Shown here: piece after piece, positions 17,284 through 24,705 of the stretch
Layout: each line of letters begins with the position of its first letter
How positions within the stretch are numbered: position 1 is the first letter of the stretch
From: CAYTCZ01 sp964436315
GTDB lineage: Bacteria > Actinomycetota > Thermoleophilia > Gaiellales > Gaiellaceae
Direction: 5' to 3'
Assembly: GCA_964436315.1 (NCBI GenBank)
Contig: CAYTCZ010000047.1
Coordinates: forward strand, 1-28,151
DNA: 28,151 bases
Program-made: the position numbers and the translations under genes
The notes under the pieces: model-generated
Databases searched by the model: none
Told to the model about the DNA's origin: nothing
The model's input: the letters and a program-made list of their open reading frames with translations, nothing else

Positions 17284-19272
17284 GTGAGCAGCACTGCGCC
17301 CGCCGAACCTCGAGCCGCCGAGGCGCTGCTCCAGATTCGGGGTCTGAGCAAACGATTCCCGGTCGCCCACAACTTCCGGGGCCAGCCGACGAGCTGGCTG
17401 TGGGCTGTGGACGCTGTCGACCTCGATCTCTCTCCCGGCGAGACTGTCGCTCTCGTCGGCGAGAGCGGCTGCGGGAAGACGACGCTCGCTCGGCTTGCCC
17501 TCAAACTCATTCCGGCGAGCGCCGGCAGCGTGCGGTTCGAGAGCACCGATGTACTCTCGGCGGAAGGTGCAGAACTGCGGGCGTTCCGAAGGCGTGCGCA
17601 GATGATCTTCCAGGATCCGTACGGATCGCTCGACCCTCGGATGACGGTTCTCGACATCGTCGCCGAGGGACTGGCACAGGAGGGCCGGAGCCTCGAGCGG
17701 AAGACTCGCATCGCCGAACTTCTCGACCTCGTTGAGCTGACCCCGGACGCCGCCTGGCGGTATCCCCACGAGTTCTCCGCGGGCCAACGCCAACGTATTG
17801 CGATCGCGAGGGCCCTCGCCGTCGAACCGAAGTTGCTTATCGCCGATGAACCGGTCAGCGCTCTCGATGTCTCGGTTCAGAGCCGCATTCTCAACCTGCT
17901 CGTCGAGCTGCAACGAGAGCTCGACCTCACGTACCTCTTCGTCACGCACGACCTGTCGATCGTGCGTCACCTCGCAGATCGGATCGCGGTCATGTACCTG
18001 GGAAGGATCGTGGAAACGGCGTCGGCGACCGAACTCTTCGAGAATCCGCTTCACCCTTACACGCAGGCGTTGCTCTCATCGGTTCCCGGTCTCCCACGCG
18101 CGAATAGGGGCGGGCGGGTGGTGCTCGAGGGCGAGGTACCGAGCCCGATCGATCCGCCCACAGCATGCCGCTTCGCCAGCCGCTGCTTCCGGACAATCGA
18201 CCGGTGCACGGCGGAAGTGCCACTCCTCGATTCCGCCAATGGAAATGCAAGCCACACCGCCGCGTGCTTCAACTTCGAACCGCTCTCGCCGACCGGTGAC
18301 GTCGTGCCCGAGCCGGACCCGGTTCGCGCACCTCGCTCATGCCCTGACCCTCGAGTCCAAGCCGGCGGACGTGACCCGGCGCTCGCCCGATTCATTCTCC
18401 GGCGAGTTCTGTTCGGAATCCTTCTCCTGTTTCTCGCGTCGATTCTGTTCTTCGGCGGGCTGAACGCCGCGCCCGGCTTCCCGCGCATTGACCCTGCTGA
18501 TGCCGACCGTATCGGCCTCGACGAGCCGGTCGGCACGCAATATGCGCTGTTCATTCGGAACCTCCTGACGGGCGATCCCGGCGTCTCCCTGCGAAGTGGG
18601 GCCCCGATCGGGGAGATCATCAAGGACTCCGGCCTGAACACCCTCAAGCTGGGAGCCGCTGCCGTGATTCTCGTTTACGCGATCGCGTTACCGTTGGGGG
18701 TACTCGCAGCGTGGCGCCGCGACTCATACGGCGACAAGACGATCCGGGTTGTGGCGGTACTCGCCATGGGAATCCCGAACTTCTTCCTCGCGATTCTCGT
18801 GATTCAGCTGTTTGCGGTCGAGCTCGGGTGGTTTCCTGTCGCCGGGCCGGGAGGCTTCCACCACCTCGCCCTTCCCGCCATCGTCCTCGCGCTCGAGTCG
18901 CTCGCGATCAACCTCCGTCTTATGCGCTCATCGATGATCGACGAACTCGCGATGGACTACGTCAGGGCACTCCGCGGCAAGGGGCTCGCAGCCTCCCGCA
19001 TCATGTGGGTACACGCGCTCCGAAACGCGCTTCCTCCGGTGATCGCCTTCGCCGGAATCATCATCCCGTTGATCCTCGGCTACGCGCTCGTCGTCGAGGT
19101 CATCTTTCGGTTCGAGGGCCTCGGCTTCCAGCTCGTGCAGTCGATTCTGACCCGGGACTACATTCTCGGAACGACTCTCGCTCTGTTGTTCTTGGCGGTC
19201 GTCATTGTGTGTAACCTGCTCGCCGATATCGGCCAGCGCCTACTCGATCCGCGCGCGCGGGACTCGAGTTAG
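17284..19272 (+). CDS. ABC importer ATPase fused to DppB-like permease
   Basis: One uninterrupted 662-codon frame encodes two subunits that are normally separate. Residues 1-335 are a DppF-like ATPase: Walker A GESGCGKT (59-66), QDPYGSLDPR, Walker B LLIADEPVSALD, and the C-terminal CRFASRCFRTIDRC cluster; the signature reads SAGQRQR instead of SGGQ. A Pro/Arg-rich linker (about 336-366) follows. Residues 367-662 are a DppB-like permease beginning FILRRVLFG, with a first external loop about ten residues shorter than in the 7422 permease. The only in-frame internal start candidate in the linker is GTG codon 341 (18304), without a ribosome site. GTG 17284 is preceded by GAGG. A fusion of ATPase before permease is common in exporters, not in dipeptide importers. 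Confidence 0.85.
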   Translation: MSSTAPAEPRAAEALLQIRGLSKRFPVAHNFRGQPTSWLWAVDAVDLDLSPGETVALVGESGCGKTTLARLALKLIPASAGSVRFESTDVLSAEGAELRAFRRRAQMIFQDPYGSLDPRMTVLDIVAEGLAQEGRSLERKTRIAELLDLVELTPDAAWRYPHEFSAGQRQRIAIARALAVEPKLLIADEPVSALDVSVQSRILNLLVELQRELDLTYLFVTHDLSIVRHLADRIAVMYLGRIVETASATELFENPLHPYTQALLSSVPGLPRANRGGRVVLEGEVPSPIDPPTACRFASRCFRTIDRCTAEVPLLDSANGNASHTAACFNFEPLSPTGDVVPEPDPVRAPRSCPDPRVQAGGRDPALARFILRRVLFGILLLFLASILFFGGLNAAPGFPRIDPADADRIGLDEPVGTQYALFIRNLLTGDPGVSLRSGAPIGEIIKDSGLNTLKLGAAAVILVYAIALPLGVLAAWRRDSYGDKTIRVVAVLAMGIPNFFLAILVIQLFAVELGWFPVAGPGGFHHLALPAIVLALESLAINLRLMRSSMIDELAMDYVRALRGKGLAASRIMWVHALRNALPPVIAFAGIIIPLILGYALVVEVIFRFEGLGFQLVQSILTRDYILGTTLALLFLAVVIVCNLLADIGQRLLDPRARDSS

Positions 19273-19296
19273 CGAGAAGCGGCTCGCGCGCTCGGC

Positions 19297-20046
19297 TCAG
19301 ACGATGCTGGCCGGAACCGCTAGCCCGTCGATCGTGCTCTTGGCCATCTCGACGTGCGACTTCCCGTCGAGAAGGGCGATGGCGCCGTGCCCCGGCAGGA
19401 GCGAGTCGAACTCACGCTCGGCGAGCTTCCTCACGCTCGCAAGCGACGCCTGGAGGTCGCAGTCGGGAATCGCCTGAAGAAAGAGCTTGCCCCAGGCGAA
19501 CACCGCATCGCCGGCGACGAGGTACGTCTGCTCGCCACCGGTTACGAGGTAGGAGCCATGTCCTCCGCAATGTCCAGGCGTGTCGAGGTAGGTCAGCGTG
19601 AGTCGCCCGACCGAGCGCTCGTCGCCGTCGACCAAGAGATCGTCAACGGGACAAGGCTCGTACGAATAGTCCTCCGGGAAGATGCCGGCTGCTTTCGCGG
19701 CATCGAAAGCGGTTGCCGCGTGATCGCCGGCTTCGAGCGCGCGTCCGGTTTCGCTGCCGGTCGCGACTGAGAGGTCGAGTTTCTCTCGGTAGACGGACGC
19801 ACCGCCGGCATGATCGGTGTGGTAGTGGGTCAGAAAGAGCCGTGTCACGCCGGCTGGCGCGACGCCCGCCTCTTCGATGTTGGCTGTGACCCGTTCGTAG
19901 CCGGTTTTGGTTCCCATACCGCAATCGACGAGGACTTGCTCGTCCCCGCCATCGAGGAGGTAGCAGTGCGCGTCGTAGTCCGCGGAGATTCCGAAGCCGG
20001 TGAGCGTGCCGCCCCCGACCAGATGAACGTCGGCCGTCAGTCTCAC
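19297..20046 (-). CDS. Metallo-beta-lactamase-fold hydrolase, second copy
   Basis: A 249-residue MBL protein with HYHTDH (residues 74-79), TPGHCGGHG, a later GDAVF aspartate and LLPGHG near the C-terminus, a full two-metal set. It resembles 891-1634 in full length (VHLVGGG versus VYLVGGG at the start, AIPDCD versus NVPDSD near the end). GTG 20046 follows AAGGAGGAAAGG. It is 26 bases downstream of the SDR stop, so SDR and MBL form a two-gene operon as in the left half. Ends converge with the fusion gene 24 bases away. Confidence 0.88.
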   Translation of the reverse strand: MRLTADVHLVGGGTLTGFGISADYDAHCYLLDGGDEQVLVDCGMGTKTGYERVTANIEEAGVAPAGVTRLFLTHYHTDHAGGASVYREKLDLSVATGSETGRALEAGDHAATAFDAAKAAGIFPEDYSYEPCPVDDLLVDGDERSVGRLTLTYLDTPGHCGGHGSYLVTGGEQTYLVAGDAVFAWGKLFLQAIPDCDLQASLASVRKLAEREFDSLLPGHGAIALLDGKSHVEMAKSTIDGLAVPASIV

Positions 20047-20072
20047 AACCCTTTCCTCCTTGAGACGAGCTC

Positions 20073-20858
20073 CTAGTCGGGTACGTCGTAGATCTTTGCG
20101 GTCAGGCCGCCGTCGACGATGAGGTTCTGCCCCGTCACGTATCCCGCTTGATCCGAGGCCAGATACAGAAACGCCTCAGCGATGTCGTCGGCGCTCGCGA
20201 GTCGGTTCATCGGAACTCCGGGGAAACTCGCCCGGAACTCCTCCATCTTCTCCTCCCCAACGAGATCGACAGACCGTTGGGTGTCCGCGGGGCCCGGGCT
20301 CACGCAATTCACGCGGATCGAGTGCTGGGCGAGCTCGACTGCCATGACCTGCGCCATGGTGACGAGTCCTGCTTTTGTAATGCAGTAGGGAGCGAAGCCC
20401 TCGCCAGCTCCCAGCGCATTGACGGATGCGGTGAAGAGGATCACCCCGCCGCCCGACTTCGCCATCGCTCGAGCAGCTCGTTGGGCGAAGACGTAGTGAC
20501 TCGTGAGGTTGATTCGGAGCTCTTCGTCCCACGCGGCATCCTCGAGCTCGAGAAACGGCCTGTACCAGGCCATCATTGCGATGTTCGAGACCAGGACATC
20601 GAGCTTCTCGGAGACCGCGAGTGCCGTCTCCACCGCCCGATCGCACTGATCGAGGTCGCCCGCATCGCACTCGATCTGTACGGGGTTGGCACCGAATGCC
20701 TCGACCTCGGCGGCGACCGACTTCAGCCGATCAGGCAGCCGATCCACGAGGTAGACGTTGGCAGCTCCTTCACGCGCGAACCCGAGCGAGGTGGCGCGTC
20801 CAAAGCCGCTGCCCGCCCCGGTTACAAAAACGTTTTTCCCCTGGAAACGGGACGTCAT
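20073..20858 (-). CDS. Short-chain dehydrogenase/reductase (SDR), second copy
   Basis: A 261-residue classical SDR: TGAGSGFG (residues 13-20), S145, Y158xxxK162, C-terminal VDGG. It is a near paralogue of the 81-875 enzyme (shared DTQRSVDLVGEE and ITKAG-type segments). ATG 20858 is chosen although no ribosome site is near it: a GATACT box ends seven bases upstream, giving a leaderless mRNA. The minus frame is open far upstream (to 21212), but that lies antisense to the M20 gene. Codons 7-12 (GGG AAA AAC GTT TTT GTA) are unusually A/T-rich and form operator D. Confidence 0.9.
   Translation of the reverse strand: MTSRFQGKNVFVTGAGSGFGRATSLGFAREGAANVYLVDRLPDRLKSVAAEVEAFGANPVQIECDAGDLDQCDRAVETALAVSEKLDVLVSNIAMMAWYRPFLELEDAAWDEELRINLTSHYVFAQRAARAMAKSGGGVILFTASVNALGAGEGFAPYCITKAGLVTMAQVMAVELAQHSIRVNCVSPGPADTQRSVDLVGEEKMEEFRASFPGVPMNRLASADDIAEAFLYLASDQAGYVTGQNLIVDGGLTAKIYDVPD
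20823..20840. promoter_or_regulatory. LacI-type operator-like site D
   Basis: AAAAACGTTTTT (20826-20837) is a perfect 12-base palindrome followed by CCCCTGG. It lies inside the first codons of the minus-strand SDR and about 28 bases before the -10 box of the divergent M20 gene. The codons used (AAA, GTT, TTT, GTA) are rare in this GC-rich DNA, suggesting the DNA site itself is selected. Because it is coding, it could also be partly chance. Confidence 0.42.
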
Positions 20859-20870
20859 CGACACTAGTAT
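20842..20870 (+). promoter_or_regulatory. Leaderless promoter of the second M20 gene
   Basis: TGGAAA (20842-20847), 17 bases, TAGTAT (20865-20870), then seven bases to GTG 20878. The short distance means transcription probably starts at or next to the start codon. Confidence 0.5.
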
Positions 20871-20894
20871 CTCGCGCGTGTCGCTCGATGTCAC
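20866..20894 (-). promoter_or_regulatory. Leaderless promoter of the second SDR gene
   Basis: On the minus strand GTGACA (20894-20889), 17 bases, GATACT (20871-20866), then seven bases to ATG 20858. Its -10 box occupies nearly the same bases as the divergent promoter's. Confidence 0.5.
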
Positions 20895-22128
20895 CTCCCA
20901 GGGGGAACAACTTGAGCGATTCCTGAGCGAGCGCCGCTCCGAGGTGGTCGAGTTCACGCGTGAACTCGTCGCTATCCCGAGCCCGAATCCCCCGGGCGAC
21001 GAGCGAGCGGTGGCCGAGTTTGTGGAAGCGAGGCTTCGCGATCTCGGGATTACAGACATCGAGGTCGTGGGCGTGACCCCGGAGCGACCCAACGTTCTCG
21101 CGCGCGTCGATGGCTCTGGCCGGGGACCAACACTTCTGCTCAGTGGACACCTCGACACGAAACCACCGGGCGAGGAAGGGGAGTGGCGGACGGAGCCCTG
21201 GGATCCCGTCATCCACGACGGTGTTCTCTCAGGACTCGGAAGCGCCGATATGAAGGGCGCGGTGGCCGCGATGGTCTACGCCGCAGCGGCGATAGGCCAC
21301 GTTGGAGTGCCTGGGACATTGGCGTTGGCGCTCACGGCGGATGAAGAAGCCGGAGGTCTACTCGGGGCCGGATGGCTCGCACGCGAGGGGCATGTTCGGG
21401 CGGACGCCGCGGTCATCGGTGAGCCGAGTGGGATCACGGTCGACTGGGAAGCCATCCGACTGGTGTCTCGCGGGGTCGCGATCTTCGAGATCGCAGTCGA
21501 AGGAACGCAGATGCACTCGAGCCTCTCAGACCGACTCGACTCGGTGAACGCGAACGTGCAGATGGCGCGGGTGATGGAGCGGATGGACCGAGAGGGGCTG
21601 TCAATCCTCCGCTTCGATCCGCACCCGCTGGTTTCGACGGGGCCGACGCTGAACGTCGGACTCGTGACGAATGGTGGCTTCGGATTCGGGATCGTCCCGT
21701 CAGAGGCCCGATTTATCTCCGACGTTCGCGCGCTGCCCGGCATGTCGAGCGAGAGCATCGAGGCCGATATCCGCAGCTTCCTCGAGCGAGCGGCGGCCGA
21801 CGACCCGGACCTGCGCTGGGACTTCTCGATGTTGCACTGGCTGCCGCCCTGCGAGGTTCCGGCGGACCATCCAATTGTGGCGGCCCTCGTTGCGGCGTCG
21901 GAGCTTGTGCTTGATCAGATCCCACGGCTCGACGCTTTCACGGGCGGCACCGACGCGCCGTACTTCCAGCTCGACGCGGGGATTCCGACGGTTCCCTCGT
22001 TCGGCCCCGGGCTTCTGACGCAGGCCCACGCGCCGAACGAGTCCATTGCAGTCGACAGCATCGTGCAGGCGGCCAGAATGTACGCGCACGCGGCACTCCA
22101 ATTTCTCCATGGCGGCGGTCACCGTTAA
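20878..22128 (+). CDS. M20-family metallo-amidohydrolase (ArgE/DapE type), second copy
   Basis: About 416 residues, with H91 and D93 (SGHLDTKP), D124 (GSADMK), E156-E157 (ADEEAG), a GEPSG glutamate, and H384 (AHAPNES). It parallels the 13849 enzyme throughout, including identical MHSSLSDRL in the dimerisation domain. GTG 20878 is preferred: a TAGTAT box lies seven bases upstream, and earlier in-frame codons overlap the divergent SDR. The next gene, an alpha/beta hydrolase, overlaps its end by 20 bases, and an N-acylamino-acid-racemase-type enolase follows, which points to deacylation of N-acyl or N-succinyl amino acids. Confidence 0.92.
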   Translation: MSLDVTSQGEQLERFLSERRSEVVEFTRELVAIPSPNPPGDERAVAEFVEARLRDLGITDIEVVGVTPERPNVLARVDGSGRGPTLLLSGHLDTKPPGEEGEWRTEPWDPVIHDGVLSGLGSADMKGAVAAMVYAAAAIGHVGVPGTLALALTADEEAGGLLGAGWLAREGHVRADAAVIGEPSGITVDWEAIRLVSRGVAIFEIAVEGTQMHSSLSDRLDSVNANVQMARVMERMDREGLSILRFDPHPLVSTGPTLNVGLVTNGGFGFGIVPSEARFISDVRALPGMSSESIEADIRSFLERAAADDPDLRWDFSMLHWLPPCEVPADHPIVAALVAASELVLDQIPRLDAFTGGTDAPYFQLDAGIPTVPSFGPGLLTQAHAPNESIAVDSIVQAARMYAHAALQFLHGGGHR

Positions 22129-22924
22129 CGGCTGTCGGCTCTGGTACGAACTCCGCGGGGACGGGCCGTACCTCGTCCAGATCGGCGGCGCTGTCAGCGC
22201 CCACGAGGGATATGCAACCGTCACCGACGCGATGGCCGAGCACTTCACCGTCATCGACTACGACCACCGTGGCTACGGCGGAAGCGAACGTCCTGACGGC
22301 GGATACTCGCTGGAGGTCTGGGCCGCCGATCTCGCCGGGCTGCTCGATGCAATCGGCGTCGAGCGCACTCATGTCCACGGTGGCTCGATGGGAGGATTCA
22401 TCGCCACGAAGTTCGGGGCGGAATATCCGGATCGCGTGGATCGCCTCGTCATCAGCGGAGCGGTTGCCAAGTGCGACCGGATGGCGCGGACGCAGTTCGA
22501 AGTCTGGAAGATGATCGCGCGAGCCTACGGCGTTGACAGCGAGGAACTCGCACTCGAGCTGACGACCAAGGCGTTCTCGCGCGCCTACCTCGACGAGTGG
22601 GATCACGATCTCCTGACCGAGATGCGAGACGTGACCGTGCGGAACGTCACAACGGAGGTGTTCTGTGCGGCATGCGACGCGATGATCGAGACCGATGTCC
22701 GTGAGGAGCTCAGGCTCGTTACAGCTCCGACCCTGGTTCTGGTCGGTTCAGAGGATTGCCTCACCCCGCTCGATACGGGGCCCGACGGAGCCGGCGCCAG
22801 GGCAATCGCCGATGGCATTCCCAACGCGAGGCTCCACGTCTTCGAAGGCTGCGGCCATGGCAACCTGGTTGAGCGAGCGGACGAGTCGATCGAGGTGATC
22901 GTCGACTTCCTTCAGGCCGAATGA
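22109..22924 (+). CDS. Alpha/beta hydrolase (enol-lactonase/esterase-like)
   Basis: A 271-residue alpha/beta hydrolase with an intact triad: S93 in GGSMGG, an Asp in GSEDCLTP, and His in GCGHGNL. The usual HG-x-P oxyanion region reads GGAVSAHEG. It resembles 3-oxoadipate enol-lactonase-like and general esterase groups. ATG 22109 overlaps the M20 gene; its stop overlaps the enolase start (ATGA at 22921). The 24692 protein is a close paralogue, both carrying a conserved FCAACD motif in the cap or late region. Confidence 0.87.
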   Translation: MAAVTVNGCRLWYELRGDGPYLVQIGGAVSAHEGYATVTDAMAEHFTVIDYDHRGYGGSERPDGGYSLEVWAADLAGLLDAIGVERTHVHGGSMGGFIATKFGAEYPDRVDRLVISGAVAKCDRMARTQFEVWKMIARAYGVDSEELALELTTKAFSRAYLDEWDHDLLTEMRDVTVRNVTTEVFCAACDAMIETDVREELRLVTAPTLVLVGSEDCLTPLDTGPDGAGARAIADGIPNARLHVFEGCGHGNLVERADESIEVIVDFLQAE

Positions 22925-23558
22925 GAATCGACCGGATCGAGATCCGCCATGTTGCAATGCCCCTCCTCTATCCGTGGCGGACGGCCTCTCATGAGATCTC
23001 GGCCACCGAGGGCGTGCTCGTCAGACTCGAGAGCGGCGAGTTTGAAGCTTGGGCCGAGTCGACTCCATTCGGCTCGCCCGGTTACAGCCCCGAGTGGGCG
23101 GCGGGCGCGTTCCTCGCGCTCCGGGACTGGCTCGCGCCAATGCTGGCCGGAGCTGAGGTCGACTCGGGAGCGGCAGTCGGAGAAGCCCTCGCCGAGGTGA
23201 AGGCAAACTACTTCGCCAAGGGCGCCCTCGACATGGCATGGTGGGTGCTCGAGGCGGGTCGGCTCGAACGGCCACTCCATGAACTCCTTGGTGGAAAGAG
23301 AGACAGGGTCGAGGTCGGGGCCGACTTCGGCGTCATGGACTCGCTCGCTGATCTCGTGGCCGCGGTCGGCGGGGCTGTCGACGACGGGTACCGGCGTGTC
23401 AAGTTGAAGTTCCGCCCTGGTTGGGGCATCGAGATGCTCAGGGCGGTACGGTCGGAGTTCCCCGATCTTACGATCCATATCGACTGCAACGCCGCCTATC
23501 GCCTATCCGACGCCCACCTCTTCGAGCGGGTCGATCGCTTCGATCTCGCGATGATCGA
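22921..23558 (+). CDS. Enolase-superfamily enzyme, OSBS/N-acylamino acid racemase-like (3' end lost in gap)
   Basis: The first 212 residues of a member of the muconate-lactonizing subgroup. The N-terminal capping domain (1-110) includes WAESTPFG, the barrel begins at ALDMAWWVLEAG and LLGGKR, and the catalytic KxK motif is VKLKFRPGW, followed by the first metal ligand in IDCNAAY. These stretches are typical of o-succinylbenzoate synthase / N-acyl(succinyl)amino acid racemase proteins. With no menaquinone gene nearby and an M20 enzyme two genes upstream, racemase activity is the better guess. The gene is cut at the N run; the remaining ~150 residues with the other metal ligands are missing. Confidence 0.85.
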
Positions 23559-23658
23559 NNNNNNNNNNNNNNNNNNNNNNNNNNNNNNNNNNNNNNNNNN
23601 NNNNNNNNNNNNNNNNNNNNNNNNNNNNNNNNNNNNNNNNNNNNNNNNNNNNNNNNNN
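23559..23658. other. Scaffold gap of 100 N
   Basis: Exactly 100 N, a conventional gap of unknown true length. The left side is mid-enolase and the right side mid-binding-protein, so at least the end of one gene and the start of another are missing, and whole genes could be hidden. Confidence 0.99.
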
Positions 23659-24705
23659 CATACGACGGTGTACAACGAGGCGCTCCGGGCTGAGAACCCA
23701 GATGCGTTCGGCTTCGAGATCGTCGACGGGACAGGCCCCTTCCGCTGCACCTCGTGGTCGCCGGATCGCGTGACCGCCGAGCCCAACCACGACTACCCCG
23801 GTAGGCCATCCAGCCTCGAGGCGATCGAATGGCTCTCGATACTCGCCGAGGGGGACCGGCTGTCTGCCTTAGAGCGTGGTGACGTGCACGTTCTTCATGG
23901 GCCGCCGCTGTCGGAGGTGGACGAACTCGAGAAGGACGACCGCTACGAAGTCGTGGAATTCACGCAGGCGTCGAACCTCTATCTCGCACTCAACTGGCAG
24001 CGGAGCGATCTCGGGTTCGACAATCGCGAGTTGCGACAGGCGATTTCGCTGGGGATCGATCGGAACGAGGTCGTCTCGGACGCTCTGTCGGGTCGCGGGG
24101 TTGCGACGTACGGGCCGGTTGGACCCTGCGATGAGTTCTACGACCCGGAGGTCGACCGTCGCGGCCGGCACGACCGGGGCGAAGCGGGAAGGATCATTCG
24201 CGAGTTGACCGGCGGCGAGCCACTCGTGTTCGAGTGCGTTGTCCAGGACGACGCCGTGATCCGTCGAATGGCGGAAGTCGTTCGTCGCCAACTCGCAGAG
24301 GTCGGAGTGCGCCTCGAGTTTCGCTACGAGAAACCGTTTGCACCGTTCTACGAAGCCGTCGATGCAAATCCGGCCAGCTTCATCTCGAAATGGCTCTGGC
24401 AGGATGCGGTGGACGCCCTGATCGGATTCACCTCGAGCCGATACGACGGAAGCGCGAACTGGCAGCACGCGTCGGTACCTGCGCTCGATGCCGCTTTCGA
24501 CACCTGGTTGCGCGCTCAGTCCCGCGATGAACTCGCCGCTGCCGCAAGTGATGTCCAGCGGATCGCGGCCGCGGAACTCCCCCACATCCCGCTCGTGACC
24601 CCGAACGACGTCTGGGTCTACACGAAGAGACTCAGGGGCTTTCGACCCTACCCCGCTGATCTGTATCCCCGCTACGAGGAGGCAACGCTCGATGCCGAAG
24701 ACTGA
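23659..24705 (+). CDS. ABC importer substrate-binding protein, C-terminal part (SBP_bac_5 family)
   Basis: About 348 residues remain, corresponding to the second half of the 5532 protein: GTGPFRCTSW, NLYLALNWQRSDLGFDN, RQAISLGIDRNEV, and PHIPLVTPNDVWVY. It lacks a start, signal and first lobe because of the gap. It probably serves the fused ATPase-permease importer. The frame happens to stay open through the N run into the enolase; that join is meaningless. The next gene begins inside its last codons (14-base overlap). Confidence 0.9.
   Translation, partial: HTTVYNEALRAENPDAFGFEIVDGTGPFRCTSWSPDRVTAEPNHDYPGRPSSLEAIEWLSILAEGDRLSALERGDVHVLHGPPLSEVDELEKDDRYEVVEFTQASNLYLALNWQRSDLGFDNRELRQAISLGIDRNEVVSDALSGRGVATYGPVGPCDEFYDPEVDRRGRHDRGEAGRIIRELTGGEPLVFECVVQDDAVIRRMAEVVRRQLAEVGVRLEFRYEKPFAPFYEAVDANPASFISKWLWQDAVDALIGFTSSRYDGSANWQHASVPALDAAFDTWLRAQSRDELAAAASDVQRIAAAELPHIPLVTPNDVWVYTKRLRGFRPYPADLYPRYEEATLDAED

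Noticed and set aside
19273..19288. Short hairpin GCGAG/CTCGC between convergent genes
   Set aside because: A five-base stem without a T-run is too weak to call a terminator in GC-rich DNA.
22921..24705. 594-residue fusion of enolase and binding protein
   Set aside because: The join runs through 100 N of unknown length; the two parts belong to different families and are annotated separately.
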